From assembly GCF_001399975.1 (NCBI RefSeq), contig NZ_LKBD01000014.1, positions 1 to 64,000 of the forward strand: a DNA stretch of 64,000 nucleotides, written 5' to 3'. The notes beneath the pieces are model-generated. The model was not told the origin of the DNA. It did not search any database and was given only the letters and a program-made list of their open reading frames with translations. This stretch comes from Pseudoalteromonas sp. P1-9 (GTDB taxonomy: Bacteria > Pseudomonadota > Gammaproteobacteria > Enterobacterales > Alteromonadaceae). Positions 47,016-56,658 of the stretch are shown here, piece by piece (the first letter of the stretch is position 1; each line of letters starts with the position of its first letter). The translations under genes were made by a program, and so were the position numbers.

Positions 47016-49910
47016 ATGAGCTTTTCTTTAGGTCAACGCTGGATCAGCGACACCGAATCCGACTTAGGCTTAGGTACGGTCGTAGCCTGTGAAGGACGCC
47101 AAGTAACTATTTTATTCCCAGCCAGTGGTGAGAACCGCGTTTACAGTATTTCTGAAGCACCTGTTACCCGAGTGGCATTTAATGTAGGTGATAAAATTCG
47201 TAGCGTTGACGAATGGGAACTCATAGTTGAGCAGGTTGACGAAGAAAATGGCTTGTTTACTTACACTGGTACTCGCGAAGACAATCAAGAACAAGTCGCA
47301 CTTAAAGAAACCTTTCTTGACCACTTTATTAAGTTTAATAAGCCGCAAGATAAACTGTTTTCAGGGCAAATTGACCGTTTTGATCGCTTTACTCTGCGTC
47401 ATAACACGCTTACCCATGTTCACCAAAACCAACAATCAAGCTTAAAAGGGTTAGTCGGTGCGCGCGCAAGCCTAATTCCACACCAGCTTTATATTGCTGA
47501 AGAAGTGGGCAAACGTTTTGCCCCGCGTGTATTGCTGTCAGATGAAGTTGGCTTAGGTAAAACCATTGAAGCCGGTATGATTATTCACCAACAAGTGCTT
47601 ACAGGTCGTGCTTCACGCGTGCTTATTGTGGTGCCTGAAAACTTACAGCACCAATGGTTAGTTGAAATGCTGCGTCGCTTCAACTTACAGTTTTCAATTT
47701 TTGATGATGAACGCTGTACAGAAGCCTATGCCGATGCAGCAAACCCGTTTGAAACTGAACAGCTGATCCTAACCAGCCTTGAATTTATTACGAAAAAGAA
47801 AACTTGGTTTGAGCAAGCAACACTTGCCGATTGGGATTTACTTGTTGTCGATGAAGCGCACCACTTAAAGTGGAGCGAAAAGAAATCAAGCACAGAATAC
47901 AACCGTATTGCTGAACTAAGCCAAGACATTCCGGGCTTAATTCTACTCACTGCTACGCCTGATCAACTAGGTCACGAAAGTCATTTTGCCCGTTTAAAAC
48001 TGCTTGATGAAAACCGCTTCTACGATTATCAAGCGTTTGTGGAAGAAGAAAGCCACTATCAAGAAGTTGCTGATGCGGCAAACCAGCTACTAGCTGATGA
48101 AGCCTTAAGTGATAACGCAAAACAAACGCTTACATCACTATTAAAAGAAAGTGATATCACCACACTGCTAAACCAAGTTGAAAAAGGTGAGCAAGCGGCT
48201 AAAAATGAAATTTTATCAATGTTGCTCGACAGACACGGTACAGGCCGTATTTTGTTCAGAAACAGCCGTAGTAGCATCCAGGGTTTCCCATCACGTGAGC
48301 TACACGCTTACCCTGTATCGATGCCGAAACAATACACTACAGCAATGAATGTAATGGGTAATATTGCGGGTTTAAAAGATGCGGAAATGCGCGCTAAACG
48401 TGCATTATTTCCAGAAAAGATTTTCCAAGAGTTTGAAGGTGAATCTGCTAGTTGGGCACAATTTGACCCACGTGTTGAATGGTTAGCCGAGAAACTACTT
48501 GAGCTAAAACGCGAAAAAGTATTGGTAATTTGTAGTGAAGCGCAAACAGCACTGAGCTTAGAACAAGCAATTCGTGAAAGTGAAGGTATTAAAGCCGCGG
48601 TGTTCCACGAAGGTATGAGCATTATTGAACGTGACCGCGCAGCAGCCTACTTCGCCGAGCAAGAAGATGCGGCGCAAGTATTAATCTGTTCTGAAATTGG
48701 CTCAGAGGGACGTAACTTCCAGTTTGCCCACCACCTAATTTTATTTGATCTACCACTAAACCCTGATTTACTTGAGCAACGAATTGGACGCTTAGACCGT
48801 ATTGGTCAAAGCGAAGACATTAAAATTCATGTGCCGTACTTTGAAAACACTGCGCAAGAAGTATTATTCCGCTGGTACCACGATGCGCTAGAAGCATTTG
48901 AACACACATTAACCACAGGGCAACTACTGTATTCAGAATACAAAGATGAATTACTGGAGTTCGTGGCAAGCCATAATACCGACGAGGAAGAGCTTGATCC
49001 ATTACTTGAATCGGTAAATAAGCAAAACCAAGCGTTAAAGCAAAAAATGGAACAAGGTCGCGACCGATTACTTGAACTTCATTCAAAAGGACAAGGCCGC
49101 TCAGAGCAATTGGTAAGCGATATTGAATCGCTTGATAACCAAACTGCACTGCCTATGTTCATGATCAAGGTGTTTGATATTTTCGGTATTTCACAAGAAG
49201 ACCGCGGTGAGAACTCAATTGTTCTTAAACCAACTGAACATATGCTAACGCCATCGTTCCCGTGTTTACGTGACGAAGGTCTAACCGTTACCTTTGACCG
49301 CGACACCGCACTTGCACAAGAAGATGTGCACTTTTTAAGTTGGGATCACCCTATGGTGCAAGGTGCAATGGAGCTGATTATTGATGATGATCTCGGCACT
49401 ACTTCCGTTGCGCTACTTAAAAACAAGCAACTACCTGCGGGAAGTTTCTTTGTTGAGTTAGTGTACCTTGCAGAAACCAGCGCACCAAAAGCACTGCAAA
49501 TGGGTCGTTTCTTACCAACCACACCTGTGCGTTTATTACTTGATAAAAACGGTAATGATTTAGCTGCGAATGTCGCGTTTGATACGTTTAATCAGCAACT
49601 TAATGCGGTTGGTAAACAAACGGCTAGCAAGCTTGCCTCAGCGCTGCAATCAAGCGTTCACCCAATGATTGAAACGGCAAATAAATTAGCACAAAGTCAA
49701 TTAGACTCACTAAAGCAAAGTGCTAAAGAAAGTGTAAACACTAACTTAGATGATGAGCTAGCACGTTTAAAATCGCTAAAACAACTTAATCCGAACGTAC
49801 GTGAAGACGAGCTGTTTTATTTGGAAAAGCAAAAGTCACAATTACTTGAGCATGTTGAAAAAGCAGAGCTTAAGCTTGATGCAATCCGCTTAATAGTGGT
49901 TTCTCACTAA
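47016..49910 (+). CDS. rapA: RNA polymerase-associated protein RapA
   Basis: RapA is a Swi2/Snf2 ATPase that recycles RNA polymerase after termination. N-terminal Tudor-like domains (FSLGQRWISDTESDLGLGTV...) are followed by the helicase core: motif I DEVGLGKT at 176-183, motif II DEAH at 279-282, motif III LLTATP, and helicase C motifs FHEGMS, SEIGSEGRNFQFAHHL and QRIGRLDRIGQ. The 964-aa length is normal. rluA follows, as in E. coli. Confidence 0.98.
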   Translation: MSFSLGQRWISDTESDLGLGTVVACEGRQVTILFPASGENRVYSISEAPVTRVAFNVGDKIRSVDEWELIVEQVDEENGLFTYTGTREDNQEQVALKETFLDHFIKFNKPQDKLFSGQIDRFDRFTLRHNTLTHVHQNQQSSLKGLVGARASLIPHQLYIAEEVGKRFAPRVLLSDEVGLGKTIEAGMIIHQQVLTGRASRVLIVVPENLQHQWLVEMLRRFNLQFSIFDDERCTEAYADAANPFETEQLILTSLEFITKKKTWFEQATLADWDLLVVDEAHHLKWSEKKSSTEYNRIAELSQDIPGLILLTATPDQLGHESHFARLKLLDENRFYDYQAFVEEESHYQEVADAANQLLADEALSDNAKQTLTSLLKESDITTLLNQVEKGEQAAKNEILSMLLDRHGTGRILFRNSRSSIQGFPSRELHAYPVSMPKQYTTAMNVMGNIAGLKDAEMRAKRALFPEKIFQEFEGESASWAQFDPRVEWLAEKLLELKREKVLVICSEAQTALSLEQAIRESEGIKAAVFHEGMSIIERDRAAAYFAEQEDAAQVLICSEIGSEGRNFQFAHHLILFDLPLNPDLLEQRIGRLDRIGQSEDIKIHVPYFENTAQEVLFRWYHDALEAFEHTLTTGQLLYSEYKDELLEFVASHNTDEEELDPLLESVNKQNQALKQKMEQGRDRLLELHSKGQGRSEQLVSDIESLDNQTALPMFMIKVFDIFGISQEDRGENSIVLKPTEHMLTPSFPCLRDEGLTVTFDRDTALAQEDVHFLSWDHPMVQGAMELIIDDDLGTTSVALLKNKQLPAGSFFVELVYLAETSAPKALQMGRFLPTTPVRLLLDKNGNDLAANVAFDTFNQQLNAVGKQTASKLASALQSSVHPMIETANKLAQSQLDSLKQSAKESVNTNLDDELARLKSLKQLNPNVREDELFYLEKQKSQLLEHVEKAELKLDAIRLIVVSH

Positions 49911-49923
49911 CTATAATTGCTTT

Positions 49924-49955
49924 AAAATGGGGTTTAGATTAAGCCCCATTTTTTT
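49924..49955 (+). terminator. Terminator after rapA
   Basis: Stem AAAATGGGG / CCCCATTTT with an 11-nt loop, ending in a T run. It lies 13 bp after the rapA stop and 13 bp before the rluA GTG, so rluA needs read-through or a promoter within rapA. Confidence 0.82.
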
Positions 49956-49967
49956 GCTGGAATCACT

Positions 49968-50621
49968 GTGCTGTTAAACTATAACCCGCCAACTTCGCCA
50001 TACATCAATATTCTATATCGTGATGATGACCTAATTATTCTTAATAAACCCAGTGGTTTATTAACCGTGCCGGGCAAAGCGCTTGAGCACAAAGACAGCC
50101 TAATTAACCGCGTTAATTTAGTATTTCCAACGGCAACCATAGTACATCGCCTTGATATGGCCACCTCAGGCATTATTTGCCTTGCGCTAAATAAAGCGAC
50201 GCATCGTGAAATAAGCCGCCAGTTTCAAGACAGAGAAACCAAAAAGCGTTATATCGCTCGCGTCTATGGCAAACTCGAGCCAGAAACAGGTTCTGTGGAT
50301 CTTCCGTTAATTTGCGATTGGCCAAACCGACCCAAGCAAATGGTAGATCATGAGCGTGGAAAACCCTCTCTTACCCACTATGAAGTATTAAGCTATGAAG
50401 AACATGCAACGCGTGTGGCCTTAACGCCAATCACCGGTCGCTCACATCAGTTGCGTGTACATATGTTATCGTTAGGTCATGTGATTTTAGGCGATCGTCT
50501 TTATGCGCACGACGACGCACTTGCTATGGCGACAAGATTACAACTTCATGCGCAATACTTAAGCTTCACTCACCCAGTAACAAAACAGCAACTAAGTTTT
50601 TATAGTGATCCTGATTTTTAA
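49968..50621 (+). CDS. rluA: Dual-specificity 23S rRNA/tRNA pseudouridine synthase RluA
   Basis: RluA makes pseudouridine at 746 of 23S rRNA and 32 of some tRNAs. The 217-aa length matches. The catalytic motif is HRLDMATSGIICLA with the active Asp; the start NYNPPTSPYINILYRDDDLIILNKPSGLL and VDLPLICDWPNRPKQ are typical of RluA rather than RluC/D. A GTG start at 49968 is the only one that keeps the NYNPP motif. It follows rapA with a terminator between them. Confidence 0.95.
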   Translation: MLLNYNPPTSPYINILYRDDDLIILNKPSGLLTVPGKALEHKDSLINRVNLVFPTATIVHRLDMATSGIICLALNKATHREISRQFQDRETKKRYIARVYGKLEPETGSVDLPLICDWPNRPKQMVDHERGKPSLTHYEVLSYEEHATRVALTPITGRSHQLRVHMLSLGHVILGDRLYAHDDALAMATRLQLHAQYLSFTHPVTKQQLSFYSDPDF

Positions 50622-50672
50622 CTAAAATATTAGCTTAGAGTGTCGATAAGCTTAAAAAGCCATAATCTAATC

Positions 50673-51527
50673 ATGCGTGTGAAGCCTAAATTTTACCTTA
50701 CAGTTTGTTTGTTACTTGTTAGCGCGTTCTTAACGCAAGCTAAGGATGTTGAGTGGCTCGCACCTATCAATAAAGAGCTGCAAAACAATCAAGATGTGTC
50801 GCACTACTTCGAACCTTCAGAGGTTGTAACAGTAATGGCTGGCGACAATGAGTTAACAGCCTTGTACCGAGACCACACGGCAGAATTTGAAAAAGGTGTA
50901 GCAATCTTAATTGCTGATTGGCACTTAACCCAATCGAATGACCGTGGCATCGACTTTTTACGCAAATCACTAAATGATTATGGATGGGTTACTTACAGCA
51001 TTAGCGCAGGTAGTAGCCCCCGCATAAATAATGATGAATTGCCGGAAAATAATAACGTAAGCGTTGCACCAAGTTTATCGCAATTTAAAAAGCCCGACCT
51101 CGACGCCTACGCACTTAGTTTAACCAGCCGTTTTAAAGCCATGTATCAGCAAGCGTTGACTCACCCGGGTTTTGTAATTGTGATTACACAGGGACAAAGC
51201 GGCGCAATTTTAAATAGTTATCTTAATCAGCAAACATCGGAACAAATTGACGCACTGATTTTGCTTAATAACTTTTATAGCGAAGCGCAGAAAAACAAGT
51301 CACTAAACCAAACCATCACTACGACCCCGTGGCCAACACTGGATATTTATTATCAAAGCCACAACCATTGGCTTAACCAACAAATGGTACAGCGCAAAAA
51401 GCTTGCACGGCGTAACCATAAATTAAACTATCGCCAACGCGCATTATTTGGCAACCAATCCAGTGAGCAGCAACATCAGCGTTTATCTAAAGAAATATAT
51501 GGTTTTTTAACCTGGTTAGGTATTTAA
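50673..51527 (+). CDS. DUF3530 exported protein (alpha/beta-hydrolase-like)
   Basis: From ATG 50673, 284 aa with a signal sequence (FYLTVCLLLVSAFLTQA). The body shows an alpha/beta-hydrolase-like order: GVAILIADWHLTQSND, a later nucleophile-elbow-like GQSGAIL (FVIVITQGQSGAILNS), and LDALILLNNFY. DUF3530 is a family of unknown function in Alteromonadales and Vibrionales. The longer frame starts at a GTG (50640) with no ribosome site. It lies 51 bp after rluA. Confidence 0.72.
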   Translation: MRVKPKFYLTVCLLLVSAFLTQAKDVEWLAPINKELQNNQDVSHYFEPSEVVTVMAGDNELTALYRDHTAEFEKGVAILIADWHLTQSNDRGIDFLRKSLNDYGWVTYSISAGSSPRINNDELPENNNVSVAPSLSQFKKPDLDAYALSLTSRFKAMYQQALTHPGFVIVITQGQSGAILNSYLNQQTSEQIDALILLNNFYSEAQKNKSLNQTITTTPWPTLDIYYQSHNHWLNQQMVQRKKLARRNHKLNYRQRALFGNQSSEQQHQRLSKEIYGFLTWLGI

Positions 51528-51564
51528 CGAATCCCCTCTAGTTCAGCTTTTAAAGCCTAACATG

Positions 51565-52404
51565 CTACTTCGCTTTTAAATATTCATATGCTGCTTGAAT
51601 ATCTTGGCTTTTCTGTTTGGCGAGCTGCATCATCTCAGGTGGTAACCCCTGCGACACTAATTTATCTGGATGGTGCTGAGCCATCAATTTACGATAAGCT
51701 TTTTTAATCGCTTTTTCGTCGGCATTACTATCTAACCCTAGCACTTGTAATGCTGCACTTTTTGTTAATGCCGTATCTTGCGCTTTGTTCGTTGACGAGC
51801 GATGAGATTGCTGCTGATTTTGCTTTGTATGTTGATAACGATGAAACTCAAATTCTGCAATATAACGCTTTAAAATAAACTTAAAGTGAGTATTGTTAAT
51901 GCCAATATATTTACTCACCTGCTTAAGTAAATCGCGCTCTTTATCGCTTAACTCACCATCGCTAAATGCCATTTGAATTTGAATTTCAAGAAACAATTGG
52001 ATTAAATCATAACGACCTGAAAAGCGGTCGCGAAAATCTTTAAGTACTGATTTAAAAGGGAAGTCAGCCTGTTTTCCACTGCGAAATGCGTTTTGCGCAT
52101 CGCGGCGCGCGTCGTCGATTAACCCCATTTCATCCATAAAACGAGAAGCGGCACTAATATGCTGTTCGTTGACGCGACCATTCGATTTGGCAATATGACC
52201 CATTACGGCAAAACAGGTATAAGAAAATAACGCTTGTTTTTCAGAGACGCTGCTATTGTCGAAAAAGCCTTGAAAGCCACCGGCTTTATTAAAGTCTTGC
52301 TTTAAACCGCGATCAAATAAATGGCCTAAATAAAGACCTAAAATTGCGCCAAACCATTTACCAAATAAGAAGCCAAACCCAGCACCTAATAACTTTCCCC
52401 ACAT
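51565..52404 (-). CDS. djlA: Membrane-anchored co-chaperone DjlA
   Basis: A 279-aa type III J-protein. An N-terminal glycine-rich membrane segment (MWGKLLGAGFGFLFGKWFGA) is followed by a TerB-like helical domain (about 50-170), a Gln/His/Ser-rich linker (about 190-212), and a C-terminal J domain with the HPD motif (AQHHPDKLVSQG). It stimulates DnaK at the inner membrane. It lies 5 bp after murU, so amgK-murU-djlA is one operon. In many Gammaproteobacteria djlA lies near lptD, as here. Confidence 0.94.
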   Translation of the reverse strand: MWGKLLGAGFGFLFGKWFGAILGLYLGHLFDRGLKQDFNKAGGFQGFFDNSSVSEKQALFSYTCFAVMGHIAKSNGRVNEQHISAASRFMDEMGLIDDARRDAQNAFRSGKQADFPFKSVLKDFRDRFSGRYDLIQLFLEIQIQMAFSDGELSDKERDLLKQVSKYIGINNTHFKFILKRYIAEFEFHRYQHTKQNQQQSHRSSTNKAQDTALTKSAALQVLGLDSNADEKAIKKAYRKLMAQHHPDKLVSQGLPPEMMQLAKQKSQDIQAAYEYLKAK

Positions 52405-52409
52405 TTAGT

Positions 52410-53078
52410 TTAATACTCCTGTTGGTTAATTTCGGCTAATCGCTCAGGTGTGCCGATATCTTGCCAATTGCCAATGTACAGTTCGGCGGTCACTAATTTT
52501 TCGGCCATTTTCTCTCGCAGCATTGGCGCGAGTGGTAAAAAATCCGCCTTGGTATTAGCAAAAAATGACTTATGGTAAAGCGCTATACCGGCAAATGTAT
52601 GTTTTATTTCGGCATCGCTATCACTTGAAGCAACCCCTTGTACTAACGAAAAATCACCGTTTGGGTTATGTGCTGGATTTTCAACTAACACTAAGTGCGC
52701 TTGTTGCGGCAATAGCGCAATTTGCGTCAAACTTGCTGCATCATAATCAGTAAAAATATCACCGTTTATGACAATAAATGTCTCGGTAAGTAAATCGAGG
52801 GCATTGATAATACCACCGGCAGTTTCTAAACCTTCCCCGCCTTCGTCACTATAAATGAGACTAACGCCAAATTGGCTGCCATCGCCTAATGTATTGCGAA
52901 TACTTTCACTACACCACGCCAAATTAATCACAATTTCGCTAATACCTGCCGCTTTTAAACGTTCAATATGATACTCAATAAGCGGTTTGCCATTCACTTT
53001 TAACATGGGTTTTGCGATATCTGCCGTTAATGGCATCATTCGTTTACCGCGCCCAGCCGCTAAGATCATTGCTCTCAT
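52410..53078 (-). CDS. murU: N-acetylmuramate alpha-1-phosphate uridylyltransferase
   Basis: A 222-aa nucleotidyltransferase with the sugar-phosphate signature MILAAGRGKRMMPLTADIAKPM and the metal-binding FIVINGDIFTDYD. MurU makes UDP-MurNAc from MurNAc-1-P in the AmgK-MurU recycling pathway, which bypasses MurA and the E. coli MurQ route. Its start overlaps the amgK stop by 4 bp, which strongly supports MurU over a general mannose-1-P guanylyltransferase. Confidence 0.88.
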   Translation of the reverse strand: MRAMILAAGRGKRMMPLTADIAKPMLKVNGKPLIEYHIERLKAAGISEIVINLAWCSESIRNTLGDGSQFGVSLIYSDEGGEGLETAGGIINALDLLTETFIVINGDIFTDYDAASLTQIALLPQQAHLVLVENPAHNPNGDFSLVQGVASSDSDAEIKHTFAGIALYHKSFFANTKADFLPLAPMLREKMAEKLVTAELYIGNWQDIGTPERLAEINQQEY

Positions 53079-54070
53079 AATTTTGCCTTTAAGCTTGGTA
53101 AAACACTCACTTTAAGCCATTGTGAAAAGTAACCTAAGACAGGAAATGAATGTGCTAATTCGTCGCATGCTTCAACAACGTAATGCATGGTATCGAGCAC
53201 ATGAGGTAGATAGCCTTGTTTGTTATCTCGAATACTTAATCGACAAAAAATACCCGCAGCTTTTAAGTGACGCTGAATACCGGTTAAGGTATATAAGAGT
53301 TCAAAATCATCAAACGATAAACCGACTGTCATTCCCGCTTTTTCGTACTGCGCAAACCCGTAGCGTACAAGTTCTTGACGAAACGTCTTTGGTAAAATGT
53401 GATAGCAATCTTTGGTAAGTGACACTAAATCATAGGTGAGCGGGCCTTGCACCGCATCTTGATAATCGATAATTGCCAGCTGTTGTTGCCATACCATTAA
53501 GTTTCGACTGTGGTAATCACGGTGCATTGTCACTTTAGGCTGCATTTCTAACGCATTAATTAGTTGTTGCTTCACTTGTTGCCATGTTTTTTGCGCGCCA
53601 GTATCCATTGTAATCTGACAAAACTGCTCAATTAACCAGTGATTAAAAATTTCTAGTTCAAGATCGATAAACGTAGCATCATACGGCTTCATTGCGCTGG
53701 TTTTTGCTAACTTTGCAATGTTAGGCAGCATATCAATCGCTTGCTGATACAGTTTCTGCTCATTCCCTTGCCCTAAATAATCGGCAAAGTGAGTACTTCC
53801 TAAGTCTTCAATAAGCAGTAAACCTAATTCTTTATCTACTGCTAGAATTTGTGGCACTTTAAAAGAGCCCTGACTAAACAGATGATTAAGTTCAATAAAG
53901 GGTTTGTTATCGACTAAATTTGGTGGCGAAACCATTAAGATATAAGTGTGGTTATCAGTAAAAACACGAAAGTACTTACGAAAACTCGCGTCACCTGTAA
54001 TCAGCTCAACTTTGAATGCGTTTTGTTGTTCTAAATTCGGTAAGTTTTGCGTTAAAAACGCATCAAACAT
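53075..54070 (-). CDS. amgK: N-acetylmuramate/N-acetylglucosamine kinase AmgK
   Basis: An aminoglycoside-phosphotransferase-fold sugar kinase. From ATG 54070 it has 331 aa (the longer frame begins at TTG 54082). The catalytic loop is TMHRDYHSRNLMVW and the metal motif IIDYQDAVQGPLTYDLVSL. AmgK phosphorylates MurNAc (and GlcNAc) at C1, feeding MurU. It diverges from lptD across a 345-bp gap. Confidence 0.88.
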   Translation of the reverse strand: MFDAFLTQNLPNLEQQNAFKVELITGDASFRKYFRVFTDNHTYILMVSPPNLVDNKPFIELNHLFSQGSFKVPQILAVDKELGLLLIEDLGSTHFADYLGQGNEQKLYQQAIDMLPNIAKLAKTSAMKPYDATFIDLELEIFNHWLIEQFCQITMDTGAQKTWQQVKQQLINALEMQPKVTMHRDYHSRNLMVWQQQLAIIDYQDAVQGPLTYDLVSLTKDCYHILPKTFRQELVRYGFAQYEKAGMTVGLSFDDFELLYTLTGIQRHLKAAGIFCRLSIRDNKQGYLPHVLDTMHYVVEACDELAHSFPVLGYFSQWLKVSVLPSLKAKL

Positions 54071-54415
54071 TTGGTTATGCAAGGCTTAACCCCAACTACA
54101 ATTAATTACAAATTGTGCATTGTCCTGTGCCATTTGCTAACAGACTATAAATGGCGCTTAATTGCACAAGTATTTTTCTCTTTTCAATGGTATATTAACA
54201 GTTCAAGTAATGAGAGAAATCATTAAAATTAAATTATTATAGGCTTAGTTACGTGTGCGCTTTAAATTATGCTCAAAGCAGCAAGTTTTTGGTGCAACAA
54301 AATGCCGCTGTTTAACCATATAAAATTAAGTGTAAGCTCCGAAATTCGCTTACTGACAAAAACAGCGCATAGTATAAAACGTAAGTAAGGTCTTTTTCAC
54401 AAGGTTATCTGATTA
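54071..54415. other. amgK-lptD divergent intergenic region
   Basis: The 345-bp gap is AT-rich and holds no plausible gene. It must carry the promoters of both divergent operons. I see a small AATGA / TCATT inverted repeat near 54208-54223 and a -10-like TATAAA near 54374-54379, but no convincing -35 and no clear sigma-E match, although lptD is sigma-E controlled in E. coli. Confidence 0.4.
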
Positions 54416-56638
54416 ATGAAACGCCCTTTTGGCATATTTGCGACACTGATTTTTATGTCACCTCTGGCCAGTGCTTCAGATATGTTTTCTCTGTGCGAAA
54501 CCGATCCTAACTTAAGCTGGCAGTCTACTTCACAGCTTGCTGTTGGTCAGCTTGCGATTAATGCAGATCAGGTAGAATTAGCAGGAAAAAACAAAGCGCT
54601 CTTTAGCGGCAACGTGATGATGGACTCGACACAAATGAGTCTGACCGCATCTAGCGCTGAACTTGATAAGATAAATGGCATGCTCAATGCGATTGGCCCA
54701 ATTGTTTATCAGGATCCCAACAGCTATATTTCATCAAAACACTTTTTTGCTAACTTAACCACATCTGAGTTATCTCTCGGTGACGCTAAATATCAATTTA
54801 CCCAACAAGCTGGTCGTGGCGAAGCCAAACTGCTTGAAGTAAATCAATCACTTTTGCTCTTGCAAGATGCCAGCTTTACAACTTGTCCAAGCGATAACCC
54901 TGTGTGGGCGCTGGATGCGAAAAAAATTAAACTATCACAAGAAGAAGGCTGGGGTGAAACCTACGGTGCTGTACTAAAAGTGTATGACACACCGGTGTTT
55001 TACCTACCGTATTTTACCTTTCCAATATCGGATAAACGTAAATCTGGTTTTATTCAACCAACATTTACCAGCTCTAATCGTTATGGTTTAGAGATTGAAA
55101 CTCCGTTTTATTGGAATATTGCGCCAGATATGGATGCGACGATTACTCCGCGTTACATGTCAAATCAGGGTTTTCAGCTGCAAACCGAGTTTCGCTATTT
55201 AACTGAAGAGCACCAAGGTATGGCTGCAATTGAGTATCTTAATAGCGATGATTCTGAACCTGAATTGGGCAGCCGCTATTTATTACATTTGAGCCAATAC
55301 AGCAAAATTGACGATAACTGGCGAGGCCAAATCGACATCACGAATATCAGTGATGATAACTATATTAACGATATGGGGTCGAGCTACGCTAATCGTACCG
55401 ATACCCAGCTTAATCACTTAATTCAGTTAACTCATTTAGGTGATTACTGGCATACCGATATGAAATTACAAGGCTTTGAGGTACTTGGTGATCATTTAGA
55501 GTCTTATCGCGCACTACCCCAAATTACCTTTAGCCAAGTTAATGCGTTTGATTTTTATGGTGCCGACTTTACTTTAAACGGTGAATTTGCCCATTTTCAA
55601 AACGAAGAAGCATTGGTTGAAAAAGCTACCCGTGTTCACTTAGAACCTAAGCTAAGCTACGGCATTAGCGACTACGCATGGAGCTTTTTATCTGAGGTTA
55701 GTTTGCTGCAAACGAATTACCATCAACAAGGCGATTTACTTGGCACTCAGTTAGAGGAAAACGTAAACCGTACCTTGCCAAAACTGCGCCTTTACGGACA
55801 AATTAATTTTGAACGTGATACGCATTGGTTAGTGGATAACGGCCTACAAACACTTGAACCAAAAGCGCAGTATTTGTTTATTCCAGAAAAAGATCAGTCA
55901 AATATCGGCTTATACGATACGGTAAAGCTTCAAGATGATTTCCACGGATTGTTTCGCGAGCAACGCTTCTCAGGCGTAGACCGTATTGCTACGGCAAACC
56001 AATTTACCTTAGGTGCAACAACACGTATATTTAATCAACAAAATAACGAAGTATTTAACTTCAGCATTGGTCAAATCTTTTACGTCTCGGATGACGCTAA
56101 ACCGTCTGAGATTGACGACAATGCGAGTTATAACTCGTTATTTGCCAGTGAAGCTATGTTACATTGGCACAAGAATTGGTACCTGTCAGCAGGTATGCAA
56201 TACGATACTGACGGCAGCGACCTTGTTAACTCACACCTCACCCTCGATTATAAAGGGGATAATAATGAGTTAATTCAATTGAACCATAGGTACGCAAACA
56301 ATGTCTCAGGAAATACAATTGAGCAAGTTGGTATTTTTGCTAGCTACCCAATTGGTGAGCAATGGCAACTTGTTTCGAGCTACCAGCGCGACCTAGAATC
56401 AGATCGCAGCGTGGAGTTTTTAACTGGTGTACAATACCAATCATGTTGTTGGGCGATTCAATTATCTGGTAGCAGACAAATCGAAACTGACTTAAATAAA
56501 CCTGTTGGTCAATTTGCTAATGAATCAGCTAAATTTGACTCGAGTATTCAAATTAAATTTATAATGGGTCTAGATGCGCAAAAACTACTCAACCAAAGCA
56601 TCTTTAGTTATCGCAGACCTTATTTTTTAACAAATTAA
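54416..56638 (+). CDS. lptD: LPS-assembly outer-membrane protein LptD
   Basis: LptD with LptE inserts lipopolysaccharide into the outer leaflet. A signal peptide ends near residue 20; an LptA-like jellyroll (OstA) covers about 40-180 (ADQVELAGKNKALFSGNVMMD), followed by the barrel beginning YLPYFTFPISDKRKSGFIQP. The conserved disulphide cysteines are present: C27 (SLCET), one in FTTCPSDNP, and the adjacent pair in QSCCWAIQL near 680. The 740-aa length is at the short end of normal. It is the first gene of the lptD-surA-pdxA-rsmA-apaG-apaH run. Confidence 0.96.
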   Translation: MKRPFGIFATLIFMSPLASASDMFSLCETDPNLSWQSTSQLAVGQLAINADQVELAGKNKALFSGNVMMDSTQMSLTASSAELDKINGMLNAIGPIVYQDPNSYISSKHFFANLTTSELSLGDAKYQFTQQAGRGEAKLLEVNQSLLLLQDASFTTCPSDNPVWALDAKKIKLSQEEGWGETYGAVLKVYDTPVFYLPYFTFPISDKRKSGFIQPTFTSSNRYGLEIETPFYWNIAPDMDATITPRYMSNQGFQLQTEFRYLTEEHQGMAAIEYLNSDDSEPELGSRYLLHLSQYSKIDDNWRGQIDITNISDDNYINDMGSSYANRTDTQLNHLIQLTHLGDYWHTDMKLQGFEVLGDHLESYRALPQITFSQVNAFDFYGADFTLNGEFAHFQNEEALVEKATRVHLEPKLSYGISDYAWSFLSEVSLLQTNYHQQGDLLGTQLEENVNRTLPKLRLYGQINFERDTHWLVDNGLQTLEPKAQYLFIPEKDQSNIGLYDTVKLQDDFHGLFREQRFSGVDRIATANQFTLGATTRIFNQQNNEVFNFSIGQIFYVSDDAKPSEIDDNASYNSLFASEAMLHWHKNWYLSAGMQYDTDGSDLVNSHLTLDYKGDNNELIQLNHRYANNVSGNTIEQVGIFASYPIGEQWQLVSSYQRDLESDRSVEFLTGVQYQSCCWAIQLSGSRQIETDLNKPVGQFANESAKFDSSIQIKFIMGLDAQKLLNQSIFSYRRPYFLTN

Positions 56639-56658
56639 TATGTAAGTAGAAAAAATCA

